Part shown: one piece after another, positions 16,751-24,886 of the stretch
Numbering within the stretch: the first letter of the stretch is position 1
Layout of the letters: each line of letters begins with the position of its first letter
Assembly: GCF_002727185.1 (NCBI RefSeq)
Contig: NZ_NIZW01000011.1
Location: 172,730-236,729, forward strand
DNA length: 64,000 nucleotides
Reading direction: 5' to 3'
Source: Rhodopirellula bahusiensis
GTDB lineage: Bacteria; Planctomycetota; Planctomycetia; Pirellulales; Pirellulaceae
Notes under the pieces: model-generated
What the model saw: the letters and a program-made list of their open reading frames with translations, nothing else
The model's database searches: none
Told to the model about the DNA's origin: nothing
Translations under genes and position numbers: made by a program

Positions 16751-17050
16751 ATGCTCTTTCTGGTGATTGTCGCCTTTGTTGCAACAACCGCTTTCTACGC
16801 GAAAGCAAGACGAAGCGGATTGCAGCCCGGTCGCGCGGCGATGATGCCTTTCATCGTGTTGGGCTTGTTCATGGTTTTCGCGTTCTTCGCGGGCGTTGCG
16901 ATCTCGCAAGTGGTCTCGCTCACTCAAGCATCGAACTTCACCGAAAACGCCATCCGATTCATGCTCAATGCGTTCTTGATAGTTGGCTACCTGGCATTCA
17001 TCCGTCGCAACTGGTCATCTCTTTTGTCACGAATGGAAGATGGAATATGA
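16751..17050 (+). CDS. Small membrane protein, 99 aa
   Basis: Three hydrophobic spans: MLFLVIVAFVATTAFYA, MPFIVLGLFMVFAFFAGVAI and FMLNAFLIVGYLAFI, with a basic ARRSG loop after the first. ATG 16751 is preceded by cagggga at a suitable distance; an in-frame ATG at 16718 would add 11 polar residues. No family recognised. It diverges from the LEPR-XLL gene and converges with the DTW gene, whose stop is 9 bases away. Confidence 0.55.
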   Translation: MLFLVIVAFVATTAFYAKARRSGLQPGRAAMMPFIVLGLFMVFAFFAGVAISQVVSLTQASNFTENAIRFMLNAFLIVGYLAFIRRNWSSLLSRMEDGI

Positions 17051-17058
17051 ACCGGCAT

Positions 17059-18288
17059 TCAAGACCGAGTGATTTGTTCCTGCGAGCGGCTCGCGATGTC
17101 TGAAGCTGACACTTCCGTGGTTTTGATTGCGACCAGTTCCTCGACGAAGCGAACCGCCCAAGCCAGACGTCGCAGTGGTCTGGAATCGCTTGTTTGATCG
17201 GCCAAGATCGCTGGGGTTCGCGGATCGCTTTCTCGAGTCTGCGGATTTAGATTGATCGACTTCAGGACGATGCTCGGGGAGAAGTCGGCCTGGACGTCCT
17301 CCAGTAGTTTGGCGGTGCTTCGATGGAACACGGCGACACGGTCGTCAGGACGGATGAAGGTTCGCCAGCGATTGCGAAACTCGTCCATCGAAGCCAGCGG
17401 TTGCAGTTCGTCAGGAGTCAGTCGCAAGCGATTCATGAATGGTTCATCACTGAGCGAGTGGGACTGGATCGCACACCGAAAGAATTCACCCGTGCCCATC
17501 CGAACGGCATTCCAGTAAAGCGGTGCGGGCGGATTGTTTGAATTCATCGATTCGTCGGCCGCGTTGCCACGTTCCTGTTCGCCATAGGCGACCACGATGT
17601 TGTTGATGTTTTCCGTCAACACTCGAGGCACGTTGGCGGATCCGCGGCGTCGGGTTTCGTTTTGTCGCCAGTTCGACTTTGTAAAGCCGATCTGATCTGC
17701 GATCATGCGGTCGAATACATCCACCAATCGATCGAACCCAGGTGTCTCAGGCTCAATCGCGGACAGTGCCGCCACGGTGGCTTCGAGCGTCGACAGAGCA
17801 TGCTCGTTGGGTTCGCGACGAATTCGGTAGCGTCCAGGTTCCGATGGAGCCAACCGATATCGCGGCAGAGTCTGCAATCGTGGAATGTCACGAAAGAGAG
17901 TCTTCGCGTGATGCCAGGTTCCATCGATCACGACCAGCTGCTCGGGCCGTTCGCTGGGACGCAAATCCGATAGCAGCTTCGCGTCGTTGCCGGGATAGAG
18001 AAGGCCGACATTGTTGCTGAGTTGCATCGTCGCGAATCGTTCGGCCAGTTCATGGTTGTAAGCCACCATGACTTCGCACTTGTGCAGCGACTGGTTGACG
18101 ATTCGAGCGGTATTGAACGGGTGGGCTCGCTCGCGACGGTGTTGCATGATCAACACGTCGGTCTGGTTCGCAACTTTCGGAATCAGCTCACAAAAACAAA
18201 GTCGCTGTGGCCGAAAGCAGACATGGCAGCGCGTCGGGGCTTCGGTGTCGGTTGCAGATTCGTTCGAAGACGAGGTTGAGGTGGCAAT
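17059..18288 (-). CDS. DTW-domain protein (TapT-like), probable frameshift at its 5' end
   Basis: DTW proteins transfer an aminocarboxypropyl group from SAM to tRNA uridine (acp3U). The motif DGTWHHAKTLFRDIP is clear, followed by YRLAPSEPGRYRIRREP and ALSTLEATVAAL. The Zn-type cysteine cluster that normally opens the domain (CHVCFRPQRLCFC) is present in frame at about 18190-18230, upstream of the first normal start, GTG 18156. No ATG, GTG or TTG precedes the cluster in this frame; only an ATT at 18288. An ATG at 18298 in another frame would join it if one base near 18286 were removed. After the DTW domain come about 170 extra residues with no recognised family, ending in a basic tail. Confidence 0.75.
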   Translation of the reverse strand: MATSTSSSNESATDTEAPTRCHVCFRPQRLCFCELIPKVANQTDVLIMQHRRERAHPFNTARIVNQSLHKCEVMVAYNHELAERFATMQLSNNVGLLYPGNDAKLLSDLRPSERPEQLVVIDGTWHHAKTLFRDIPRLQTLPRYRLAPSEPGRYRIRREPNEHALSTLEATVAALSAIEPETPGFDRLVDVFDRMIADQIGFTKSNWRQNETRRRGSANVPRVLTENINNIVVAYGEQERGNAADESMNSNNPPAPLYWNAVRMGTGEFFRCAIQSHSLSDEPFMNRLRLTPDELQPLASMDEFRNRWRTFIRPDDRVAVFHRSTAKLLEDVQADFSPSIVLKSINLNPQTRESDPRTPAILADQTSDSRPLRRLAWAVRFVEELVAIKTTEVSASDIASRSQEQITRS

Positions 18289-18380
18289 CGGACGACATCA
18301 AGAACAGGGGAAAGTTGGATGCTTTCGGATAGTTCTAAGTGAATTCAGAGACGTCGGGTATCGGTGGGGTTTACTGTGTC

Positions 18381-18439
18381 GCCCCTTGCGGGGCTGTTGT
18401 TGTTTTCGGGGGCTCTTCTCCGGGGCCTTGCGGCCCCGG
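18381..18439. repeat. Two GC-rich hairpins with the same TTGC loop
   Basis: Perfect inverted repeats gcccc-ttgc-ggggc (18381-18394) and ccggggcc-ttgc-ggccccgg (18420-18439) lie in the spacer between the DTW and DUF1080 genes. Neither is followed by a T-run on either strand, so simple intrinsic terminators are unlikely. The identical TTGC loop suggests a repeat family. Confidence 0.6.
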
Positions 18440-18464
18440 TCGAGCGAATCACAGAATCAATTAG

Positions 18465-18486
18465 CCGACGGCCGTTAGGCCCGGTT
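18465..18486 (+). repeat. Dispersed intergenic 22-bp repeat, copy 1
   Basis: This 22-mer begins ccgacggccgttagg. It matches 20 of 22 bases of the complement of 26740-26761. Both copies lie in spacers next to the 3' ends of minus-strand genes. A further palindrome (caggccc-gac-gggcctg) follows at 18535-18551. Confidence 0.55.
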
Positions 18487-18534
18487 GTTTCTCTGAAACG
18501 GTGCCAACTCAGTTTGCCAACGATGTCTTGCGAG

Positions 18535-18551
18535 CAGGCCCGACGGGCCTG
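18535..18551. terminator. Perfect hairpin downstream of the DUF1080 gene
   Basis: A 7-bp stem (caggccc/gggcctg) with a 3-base loop, about 29 bases beyond the stop of the minus-strand DUF1080 gene. There is no T-tract, so it may stabilise the 3' end or be part of the neighbouring repeat cluster rather than act as a classical terminator. Confidence 0.35.
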
Positions 18552-18579
18552 GGACGTTTATCGATCGCTGACAATTCGA

Positions 18580-19905
18580 TCAGTTTTCTTCGCGGATCGA
18601 GATGTCTTTGAATTCGACGGGGTCGTTGTGTCCGGCGAATCCGAAGTGACCTGACTTGCGAGTCTTGCCTGGGTGGGCGCTGCCGGCCATGTAGTCTTCC
18701 ACTTTCGAGACATCCGCATCGAGGATCACGTTGCCGTTCAGTTCGACTCGGATGGTTGGGCCGATCACGGTGACTTGTTGAAAGTTCCACTCGCCGGTCG
18801 GACGCAGGTAGCCGCGTTTGGCAGCCGCCATGCCGTAAGCCGAACCATGGTACTGACGCTCATCGAGCTTCGCATAGGCGGGGTGATCGTTGTCCAGAAC
18901 TTGCAATTCGGTCATCGCAGCGTAGGCAGGATTGCCTTCGGCAGGAGCACGAATAGCCAATCCATTGTTACCGCGTTCTGGCAAACGAAAACGCAAACGA
19001 ACCGAGAAGTCGCTGTATTCTTTTTCGGTCAGCAAATTACCGCCGCGGCCCTTTTGGCATTGGATCGATCCGTCCTCGGTGACTTCGTAATCGTTCACCG
19101 CACCGATCCAACCGTCCAAAGTCTTGCCGTCGAACACCGACGTGTAGTCTTCGTTGGATTTGGACGCCAGGATGTCATTCGCCTCGTCCGTTCCCAGAGG
19201 TCGGACTTCGATGTTGCGCCAGCGAATTTCGCCGCCGTGCGTTTGCAATTGAATCGGTCCGGAGGCGGGCAACGGTTCGCCACGACGCCAGTAGTTTTCC
19301 ATGATCGCGTGATCGACGGTTTGTTTGCCGTTCAGCCAAACCGAAGTTCGCGAACCGACTTGGATGACGTGAACGGTGTTCCATTCGCCGAAAGGTTTGT
19401 CGGCCAAAACCAAAGGGTCTTTTCCCGGGGCGTTGGGCGAGTTGTTCCACAAAGCGCCGCTACCCAAGTTGGCTCCGATGTTGAACTTGGCTTCGTCGGT
19501 CGTGTCCCAGATTTGGACTTGGGGCGTGCCCTTCAAGTAGATGCCGCTGTCTGCTTTTGCGACGGTGCGGTACTCCAGTTTCAGTTCGTAGTCCGAGTAG
19601 TCTTCGTCGGTCGTGAGGTAAGCACCGTGACCATCGTTGACTAGTTCACCATCTTCGACGGACCAGTGCGTTTTCGCATCCGCGGTCCACGCTTCGATCT
19701 TGGTCGCACGTTCATCGTCTGACAACTCAGCCAACTTGTACGGGTCGAAGTGTGGTTGTCCGTGCCATCCGTTCAAGTCTTTGCCGTTGAACAAAGTCGT
19801 CCAACCGGACTGGGTGTCGGTGGCGTCTTGGGCATGTGAAGTCGTGAAGGCGGCAAGACACAACGCCACGCAAAGTGGCAAGCGATGGTTCAAGTGTAAG
19901 TTCAT
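18580..19905 (-). CDS. Secreted protein with two DUF1080 (3-keto-disaccharide hydrolase-type) domains
   Basis: 441 residues. The signal peptide is MNLHLNHRLPLCVALCLAAF with cleavage near SHA-QD. Domain 1 starts WTTLFNGKDLNGWHG and domain 2 starts YTSVFDGKTLDGWIG at about residue 240; each then runs through a jelly-roll (DYELKLEYRTVAKADSGIYL; FSVRLRFRLPERGNNGLAIR). DUF1080 is a concanavalin-like fold. Some members are 3-keto-disaccharide hydrolases; others probably bind carbohydrate. Planctomycetes have many copies. ATG 19905 gives a proper signal peptide, whereas the frame opens about 100 residues earlier at 20214. It acts outside the cytoplasm and stands alone, diverging from trmL. Confidence 0.85.
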   Translation of the reverse strand: MNLHLNHRLPLCVALCLAAFTTSHAQDATDTQSGWTTLFNGKDLNGWHGQPHFDPYKLAELSDDERATKIEAWTADAKTHWSVEDGELVNDGHGAYLTTDEDYSDYELKLEYRTVAKADSGIYLKGTPQVQIWDTTDEAKFNIGANLGSGALWNNSPNAPGKDPLVLADKPFGEWNTVHVIQVGSRTSVWLNGKQTVDHAIMENYWRRGEPLPASGPIQLQTHGGEIRWRNIEVRPLGTDEANDILASKSNEDYTSVFDGKTLDGWIGAVNDYEVTEDGSIQCQKGRGGNLLTEKEYSDFSVRLRFRLPERGNNGLAIRAPAEGNPAYAAMTELQVLDNDHPAYAKLDERQYHGSAYGMAAAKRGYLRPTGEWNFQQVTVIGPTIRVELNGNVILDADVSKVEDYMAGSAHPGKTRKSGHFGFAGHNDPVEFKDISIREEN

Positions 19906-20233
19906 GTTGCAACGTTGAAGTGGAAACCAGAATGAAGTGAGTCGATCGAACGCACGTGTGGCAACGTGGCGTTCCTGCATTGGTTCTCGCCTGAGTGTCT
20001 GCGACGAAGGCTGAAACCGAGTGGACTGTTGAACGACCGATGGAATTGGATGCGGGGCGGGTCGAAATGACGAACCAGTTGCATCGAGGTGTTCGGATGG
20101 GGAAGGTGATTCTAGGTGGGGTTTCAGATCGACCCTGCATTGGAGGTAGGACAAGATCTGAAGTCCTCGTAGGATAATCGTTTCGGGGTCGCGAATGTTG
20201 CGGCCCACCGCCAAACGTTGAAATGTGCCGTTG
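19906..20233. other. Divergent intergenic region between DUF1080 and trmL genes
   Basis: About 330 bases must hold the promoters for both divergent genes. The DUF1080 frame reads through much of it without resemblance to a protein. I could not identify a convincing promoter box or operator by eye. Confidence 0.4.
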
Positions 20234-20719
20234 ATGTCCGACAGTCCTCCCTTATCCGTGTCACCGCCCGCCCATGTTGTCCTCTATCAGCCGGAGATCC
20301 CCCAGAACACGGGGAATATCGGGCGGACGTGCGTGGCTGTCGGAGCGAAATTGTGGATCGTCGAACCGGCATCGTTTCAGTTCGATGAAAAACGACTGCG
20401 TCGCGCCGGTTTGGATTACTGGCAGTACCTGGATTGGGAACCGGTCCCCTCTTGGGATGCACTTTGCGAGCAACTCAATCCGGAACGCTTTTTTTTCTTC
20501 TCGAAGTTTGCCAGGCGAACCGTTTGGGACGCCGAGTTTGCGTTGGGCGATGTGCTGGTGTTTGGCCGCGAGACCAGCGGTTTGCCGGCCTCGATATTGA
20601 AGCCAAATGACCCGAGGTCACTTCGTTTGCCGATGCGAGAGCAAGTCCGAAGTTTGAACTTGAGCGTCACCGCTGGAATCGCTTTGTACGAACATCAGCG
20701 TCAAACGATTGCTTCGTAG
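20234..20719 (+). CDS. trmL: tRNA (cytidine(34)-2'-O)-methyltransferase
   Basis: A SPOUT methyltransferase of the TrmL type, which methylates the wobble base 2'-O of tRNA-Leu using SAM. The trefoil-knot motifs are present: VVLYQPEIPQNTGNIGRTC near the N-terminus, LVFGRETSGLP, and LRLPMREQVRSLNLSVTAGI at the C-terminus. It is 161 aa from ATG 20234, close to the usual 155-160; GTG 20225 is an alternative start three codons earlier. It is a single gene convergent with the cofactor operon. Confidence 0.9.
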   Translation: MSDSPPLSVSPPAHVVLYQPEIPQNTGNIGRTCVAVGAKLWIVEPASFQFDEKRLRRAGLDYWQYLDWEPVPSWDALCEQLNPERFFFFSKFARRTVWDAEFALGDVLVFGRETSGLPASILKPNDPRSLRLPMREQVRSLNLSVTAGIALYEHQRQTIAS

Positions 20720-20768
20720 CATCGTCGCTTGAGAGCGGGGCAAGTGGCCGGACTCACGACGTCATCGG

Positions 20769-21713
20769 TCACCGCGGGCATGGATGTCGGAGTGGGCGTT
20801 GCACTCGCAAGCGTGTGCCTGGGAATCGTTCGTTCCAACTCTGTGCGGCACGGCGAGCGGCCTGTTCCGAATCGAACCAGGTGAACACACCGGGGCCCCA
20901 GCTGCTTTGGCCGACGCCACGATGTCCCGATACGATCATCCGCTCAATCAAATCGGCGGTGGCTTCGCCGTTGTAGGGTCCGCCTTGGACGGAAGCGAAT
21001 AACTCGCCACTGGATCGGTTGTATCGAGTCAACGCGTCCGCGAAAACGTTGAATTCGGATCGTTGGACCGCGGGAACGAGTTCGTCGGTGAGGATTCGGA
21101 CCAATCGCGAACGCACATCGTGAGTGGCGGGTTGCAAAGCATCAAATTGTTGTTGTTCTTCATCGCCGCTGATTGTTTCGGCGGCAGAGTCCTCGTCCAT
21201 CAGCACCACGCCGACACGCCAGGAGTCGGGGATTTGAATCAGGTGGTCGATCGGATTGAGGTCGCAATCGTTTGAACGAGTTCGGTCGAGTCCTTCGACG
21301 ATCAAACCAGGCTCAAAGAATCCGTGAGAGCCAACGGCGCTTCGACGACCACGGTTTGCCAATTGCAAAACATGCTCACGATTTGGCGTTTCACCGGTCG
21401 TGTGCTTCAGCAGGCCAAAGGCGATTCCGAGCGAAAGCTGTGTTCCGCTTCCCAGCCCGTTGTGCGAAGGCGCGGCTTCGACAACTTCGATGGAAACCGA
21501 TGGGTGAGATTCATCGCCCGTCATCTGCCGCCAACGATCCACGATGCCAACAATTCGGTCGCGATGACGACGATCGCACTCAAAGGTCGATGCCGCTCGA
21601 ACGCGAATGCATGTGGTAGGTCCGTCAATCATGACTCCGCATCCGCCAAATGGTGGCGCGACGTCGAGCAGACCAAAATGCAGACGCGCTCCCGTTTGAA
21701 CTTCGACACTCAT
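20769..21713 (-). CDS. Beta-ribofuranosylaminobenzene 5'-phosphate synthase (tetrahydromethanopterin pathway)
   Basis: Beta-RFAP synthase joins 4-aminobenzoate (or 4-hydroxybenzoate) to PRPP with loss of CO2, the first committed step of the methanopterin arm. It belongs to the GHMP kinase superfamily: ARLHFGLLDVAPPFGGCGVMID at the N-terminus (typical of the family) and the glycine-rich loop APSHNGLGSGTQLSLG (residues 81-96). The C-terminal part contains GVGQSSWGPGVFTW, a GHMP-type motif. Length 314 aa matches. It overlaps the DUF447 gene by 4 bases (ATGA), which in turn overlaps pabA, so substrate supply and use are encoded together. Confidence 0.87.
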   Translation of the reverse strand: MSVEVQTGARLHFGLLDVAPPFGGCGVMIDGPTTCIRVRAASTFECDRRHRDRIVGIVDRWRQMTGDESHPSVSIEVVEAAPSHNGLGSGTQLSLGIAFGLLKHTTGETPNREHVLQLANRGRRSAVGSHGFFEPGLIVEGLDRTRSNDCDLNPIDHLIQIPDSWRVGVVLMDEDSAAETISGDEEQQQFDALQPATHDVRSRLVRILTDELVPAVQRSEFNVFADALTRYNRSSGELFASVQGGPYNGEATADLIERMIVSGHRGVGQSSWGPGVFTWFDSEQAARRAAQSWNERFPGTRLRVQRPLRHPCPR

Positions 21714-22297
21714 GAAACCGATGTCTCACGCACGTGCTGCTGGATCAACCGCAACGCTTCTCGCTCGTCAACGCCGCCGGTTTTCTCAATTGCAACGCGG
21801 GCTCTTTCGAGTTCTTCAGCGATCGTTTGGGTCGGTAAGAGATGCAGTCGCGTGGCGGCGACCGCGGCCTCGATCACGGCATGTTTGGCTCGATTGAATC
21901 CAAAGAACGGCTCGACGATCCCCGAATCCAGACAGCTTGCGGTGAGTTCATGTCGTGGAGGCGTTCCACCGCTTTCGGTCACGCGAATGGCGAACCAACG
22001 ATGGCAACGCTTCAGTCGAACGTGCGTGCCATCTAAGCCAGGGACAGGAACGACCATGTCCGTTGCATCGACTTTGCCAATCGCTGTTTTTGCAATCAGC
22101 AAAGCATCGTCGATCACATGAATCACCGCGTTTCCATTGTCCAACAAGTTCGAACAGGTCGTTGATCCTTGGTACGGACGAAGTAGGAAAGTGGGCATTT
22201 TATTTGGCGATTCCGCCGGACGCACGATTGGACCCAAGGGGGCCAAATTGACGCGACCATCCTTGTTCATGGTCGTGACGAGTGATTCCAAGATCAT
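21710..22297 (-). CDS. DUF447 family protein (H4MPT-associated)
   Basis: A 195-residue protein starting MILESLVTTMNKDGRVNLAP, a flavin-reductase-like split-barrel start, with PTFLLRPYQGSTTCSNLL, DMVVPVPGLDGTHVRLKRC and AVIEAAVAATRL. DUF447 proteins co-occur with tetrahydromethanopterin-linked C1 genes in archaea, methylotrophs and planctomycetes, but the biochemical step is not known to me. The start is ATG 22297, overlapping the pabA stop; the frame is open upstream inside pabA but that part is antisense-like noise. It sits between pabA and beta-RFAP synthase with 4-bp overlaps at both ends, implying coupled translation. Confidence 0.8.
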   Translation of the reverse strand: MILESLVTTMNKDGRVNLAPLGPIVRPAESPNKMPTFLLRPYQGSTTCSNLLDNGNAVIHVIDDALLIAKTAIGKVDATDMVVPVPGLDGTHVRLKRCHRWFAIRVTESGGTPPRHELTASCLDSGIVEPFFGFNRAKHAVIEAAVAATRLHLLPTQTIAEELERARVAIEKTGGVDEREALRLIQQHVRETSVS

Positions 22298-23028
22298 GGC
22301 TTCACGCCTCCGCCGGCTTTGGGTGGCGAGATCGAGATGGGCGGAAGCGTTGTGCGTTGGAACCGAGAACCCTTGGCGTGCGTTTGGTCTTCTGGTTGAT
22401 GACGCTGGGCCATTCCAATGAAGTGCTCGAACATCGCCAATCCGCCTTGTGTCAGTAACGACTCGGGATGGAACTGGACACCGTGGACACAACGTTTGTG
22501 GTCCGCCAGTCCCATCACAAGTGTCGGGTCATCGGCGGCCCAGGCGGTGACCTCGAGCGAGTTCGGAAGCGTCGTCGCATCAACGCGAAGTGAGTGATAG
22601 CGTCCAACTTCGATCGTTGAAGGCAATCCAGCAAAAACGCTGACGCCACGATGTTTGACCGGAACGGCCATCCCGTGCATCGGCGGACCAACAATCACCT
22701 TGGCTCCGTAGGCCGCCGCAATGGTTTGGTGCCCGAGGCAAATTCCCAATATCGGAATCCGGCCAGCAAGTTGTTGAACAACGTCAAAAGAGCAGCCGGC
22801 GGATTCTGGTCCATGGGGACCGGGCGAGATCACGATCGCACTCGGTTTCATGCCGACGATCTGCTCGACCGTCAACGAATCGCTGCGGACGACTTTGGTC
22901 TGCAGCCCTTCACCGGGGTCGTCTTCCATCGGCAGGTTGTTGCCGGCGCGGTTCCGACGAGCGGCGACGCGAAGATAGCGTGCCACGTTGTGGACGAAGG
23001 AATCGTAGTTGTCGAGTAGCAGGATCAA
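22294..23028 (-). CDS. pabA: Aminodeoxychorismate/anthranilate synthase glutamine amidotransferase subunit
   Basis: A class I glutamine amidotransferase of the PabA/TrpG type. Motifs: LLLDNYDSFVHN (residues 3-14), VISPGPHGPESAG, GICLGHQ with nucleophile Cys97, GRYHSLRVD, and HGVQFHPES with His187/Glu189. Given the overlap with DUF447 and beta-RFAP synthase, supply of ammonia for p-aminobenzoate is more likely than tryptophan synthesis. Two oddities are an insertion of about 20 residues (22-42) after the first helix and a basic Pro-rich tail (211-244) beyond the usual end. No pabB is adjacent. It lies 33 bases downstream of the second exbD, so all six genes may share a transcript. Confidence 0.85.
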   Translation of the reverse strand: MILLLDNYDSFVHNVARYLRVAARRNRAGNNLPMEDDPGEGLQTKVVRSDSLTVEQIVGMKPSAIVISPGPHGPESAGCSFDVVQQLAGRIPILGICLGHQTIAAAYGAKVIVGPPMHGMAVPVKHRGVSVFAGLPSTIEVGRYHSLRVDATTLPNSLEVTAWAADDPTLVMGLADHKRCVHGVQFHPESLLTQGGLAMFEHFIGMAQRHQPEDQTHAKGSRFQRTTLPPISISPPKAGGGVKP

Positions 23029-23061
23029 GACGGCTTCAGGGGCGGGGCAGCCGACCGCGAA

Positions 23062-23553
23062 TCAGCGTCGCGGTTTGGCAAATTTGATTTTCTCGATCAA
23101 TTTGACCACCTGATCCCCGTCTTTGTAACCACTGACCGCGGTGATCGCACGAATCACGTATTCGTACCGCAAGTTGTAGTCGGTATCGATTTCAATCTCA
23201 GGACCTTCGCCGGCTTCGACTTCCATCGGCGTCGAAGTCCCGATCAGACCAATCACGTTGGCGCGAAGCTTGTCAAAACTGGTCGCGTCGCTGCCCATTT
23301 GAATGTCGTTCAGTTCCATGCCAGCCAAGGATCCAGCGGCATCCGAACGCAGACGCAGCTTCAGTGGCAGTTCAGTCGTGTCCAAGCTGCTGCTACCCTG
23401 GCCGGCCAGAGGCATCTTGATGCTGAAGTCACCTTCCATCTCGACGATTTTGAACGTCATCACAAAGAAGATCAGCAGCAGAAAGACAATGTCAATCATG
23501 CTGGTCATGTTTAGCTCAGTGCCCTGGCTGGTTTCGCGATTGCGAATCTTCAT
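23062..23553 (-). CDS. exbD: ExbD/TolR family biopolymer transport protein (second copy)
   Basis: 163 residues: a short cytoplasmic start with NMTSMIDIVFLLLIFFVMTFKI (single span carrying the essential Asp in MIDIVF) and a periplasmic domain ending ITAVSGYKDGDQVVKLIEKIKFA. It overlaps the upstream exbD by 4 bases (ATGA). Together with exbB it should form a proton-motive-force-driven motor energising a TonB- or TolA-like partner, which is not present in the window. The periplasmic region is longer than in the first copy and highly acidic around 120-135. Confidence 0.9.
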   Translation of the reverse strand: MKIRNRETSQGTELNMTSMIDIVFLLLIFFVMTFKIVEMEGDFSIKMPLAGQGSSSLDTTELPLKLRLRSDAAGSLAGMELNDIQMGSDATSFDKLRANVIGLIGTSTPMEVEAGEGPEIEIDTDYNLRYEYVIRAITAVSGYKDGDQVVKLIEKIKFAKPRR

Positions 23554-23987
23554 GAGCGATCCTCTTTCACCCGCAACGCGAAGTTTTCCAACTTGCGATC
23601 CTGGCAGACGCGGATGATTTCCTGGACCTCGCCGGCCGCGACGTCTTTGTGTCCGCGGATGATGACGTTGGCGTCGCTCACGGCCTTGCCTTCGGCCCGA
23701 ACAACCGCGAGCTCTCGGTCCAATCCGATTCGAAGCGTTTCGGCGGTGTAGTCATCGCCGCCCAAGAAAACTCGCCCGTCCGCACCCACGTGCAGGATGA
23801 TCGGGAACTCAAGAGCGACTTCGGGCGGTTTGACCAAACGACTGTTGGGCAACACGACGTTGTCGTTGGCTTCGGTTTGCGCGAAGTTGATCAACACCAT
23901 GAAAAAGGCGATCAACTGGAACGTCATGTCGATCATGGGTGTCATGTCACCTTCCGCCATGTCGACTTCGGTGCGTTTGACTCGCAT
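23550..23987 (-). CDS. exbD: ExbD/TolR family biopolymer transport protein (first copy)
   Basis: 145 residues with GDMTPMIDMTFQLIAFFMVLINF near the N-terminus (one membrane span, Asp in the MIDMTF motif) and a periplasmic STR-like domain with VIIRGHKDVAAGEVQEIIRV. Its ATG overlaps the exbB stop (TGATG) and its own stop overlaps the next exbD. Paired divergent ExbD subunits behind one ExbB are common in planctomycetes, consistent with a heteromeric rotor. Confidence 0.9.
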   Translation of the reverse strand: MRVKRTEVDMAEGDMTPMIDMTFQLIAFFMVLINFAQTEANDNVVLPNSRLVKPPEVALEFPIILHVGADGRVFLGGDDYTAETLRIGLDRELAVVRAEGKAVSDANVIIRGHKDVAAGEVQEIIRVCQDRKLENFALRVKEDRS

Positions 23988-24886
23988 CAGCCACGGGCTC
24001 CTGACTTGGGCGACATGTCTTCGAACTTGCTCATCAGGTTTTCGCTTTCGACGCCGACTTCAAGCAGCAGTCGAGCGACGCGGTTGCGAAGAATGTTGTA
24101 GGCCGCGATGGCGGGGATGGCGACGGCGAGGCCCACGAGCGTTGTGAACAAAGCGGTTGAAATACCGGCGGCCAAGTCAGATGGCTTTGGCGTGGAACCT
24201 CCCAACGCGATGACTTGGAAGGATGAAATCATCCCTTGAACCGTTCCAAACAAACCGATCATGGGCGACAGGTTGCCAATCAACGCCATGTAACTCAGGC
24301 GATGTTCGAGCTTCATGCTTTCCTCTTCGCCAACTTCCTGCATTGACTCGAGCGCTTTGTTGTATCCCTTGCTGACTTTTGCCAATCCGGCTGCAAGGAC
24401 TTGTCCAAGCACGGATTCGTCGGCTTTTGCAAGGTCATAGGCACCTTGATTGTCATTGGCCGCGAGCCGTTGGCTGAACTCTTCGACCAACTCGGTCGGG
24501 CAAAGCGTGTCACGCCTGGCCGCCAACATGTTCATCACGAAGAGCGACACGAGAGTGACCGACAAAGCCAGGAAGACGATCAGGTAGGTGACACCAAGCG
24601 ATTCGAAGACCCATTCCAACAACGATTGATCAGTAGCGGGTGGGGTAGCATTGGCGTTGCCTCCGCCAGCATCTCCACCTACGTCACCGGCTGGTTGCTC
24701 TGCTGCACCGGGACCCGCTGGCTCGGCCGGGGCTTCGTCGACGGGATCCTCACCGAACTCAGCCATCACATCGTCTTGTGCAAAGCTGATCGTGGGTGTC
24801 GTCGCAGAGAACATCAAAGATGCGAGAACAATCCCCACCGTGAAGAGCCAAGTTCGAGAAGCCAACGGTTCAGCAAGACGCATCAT
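23987..24886 (-). CDS. exbB: ExbB/TolQ/MotA family proton channel subunit
   Basis: An N-terminal signal-like segment (LFTVGIVLASLMFSATTPTISFA), then an acidic Ala/Gly/Pro-rich linker (about 45-85), a first channel span (VTYLIVFLALSVTLVSLFVM), a cytoplasmic helical region, and the paired C-terminal spans with LIGNLSPMIGLFGTVQGMISSF and DLAAGISTALFTTLVGLAVAIPA, the diagnostic MotA_ExbB signature. ATG 24886 is chosen over GTG 24901. It is the first gene of the exbB-exbD-exbD-pabA-DUF447-RFAP run. The extra N-terminal export-type region is seen in other planctomycete ExbB proteins. Confidence 0.9.
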   Translation of the reverse strand: MMRLAEPLASRTWLFTVGIVLASLMFSATTPTISFAQDDVMAEFGEDPVDEAPAEPAGPGAAEQPAGDVGGDAGGGNANATPPATDQSLLEWVFESLGVTYLIVFLALSVTLVSLFVMNMLAARRDTLCPTELVEEFSQRLAANDNQGAYDLAKADESVLGQVLAAGLAKVSKGYNKALESMQEVGEEESMKLEHRLSYMALIGNLSPMIGLFGTVQGMISSFQVIALGGSTPKPSDLAAGISTALFTTLVGLAVAIPAIAAYNILRNRVARLLLEVGVESENLMSKFEDMSPKSGARG

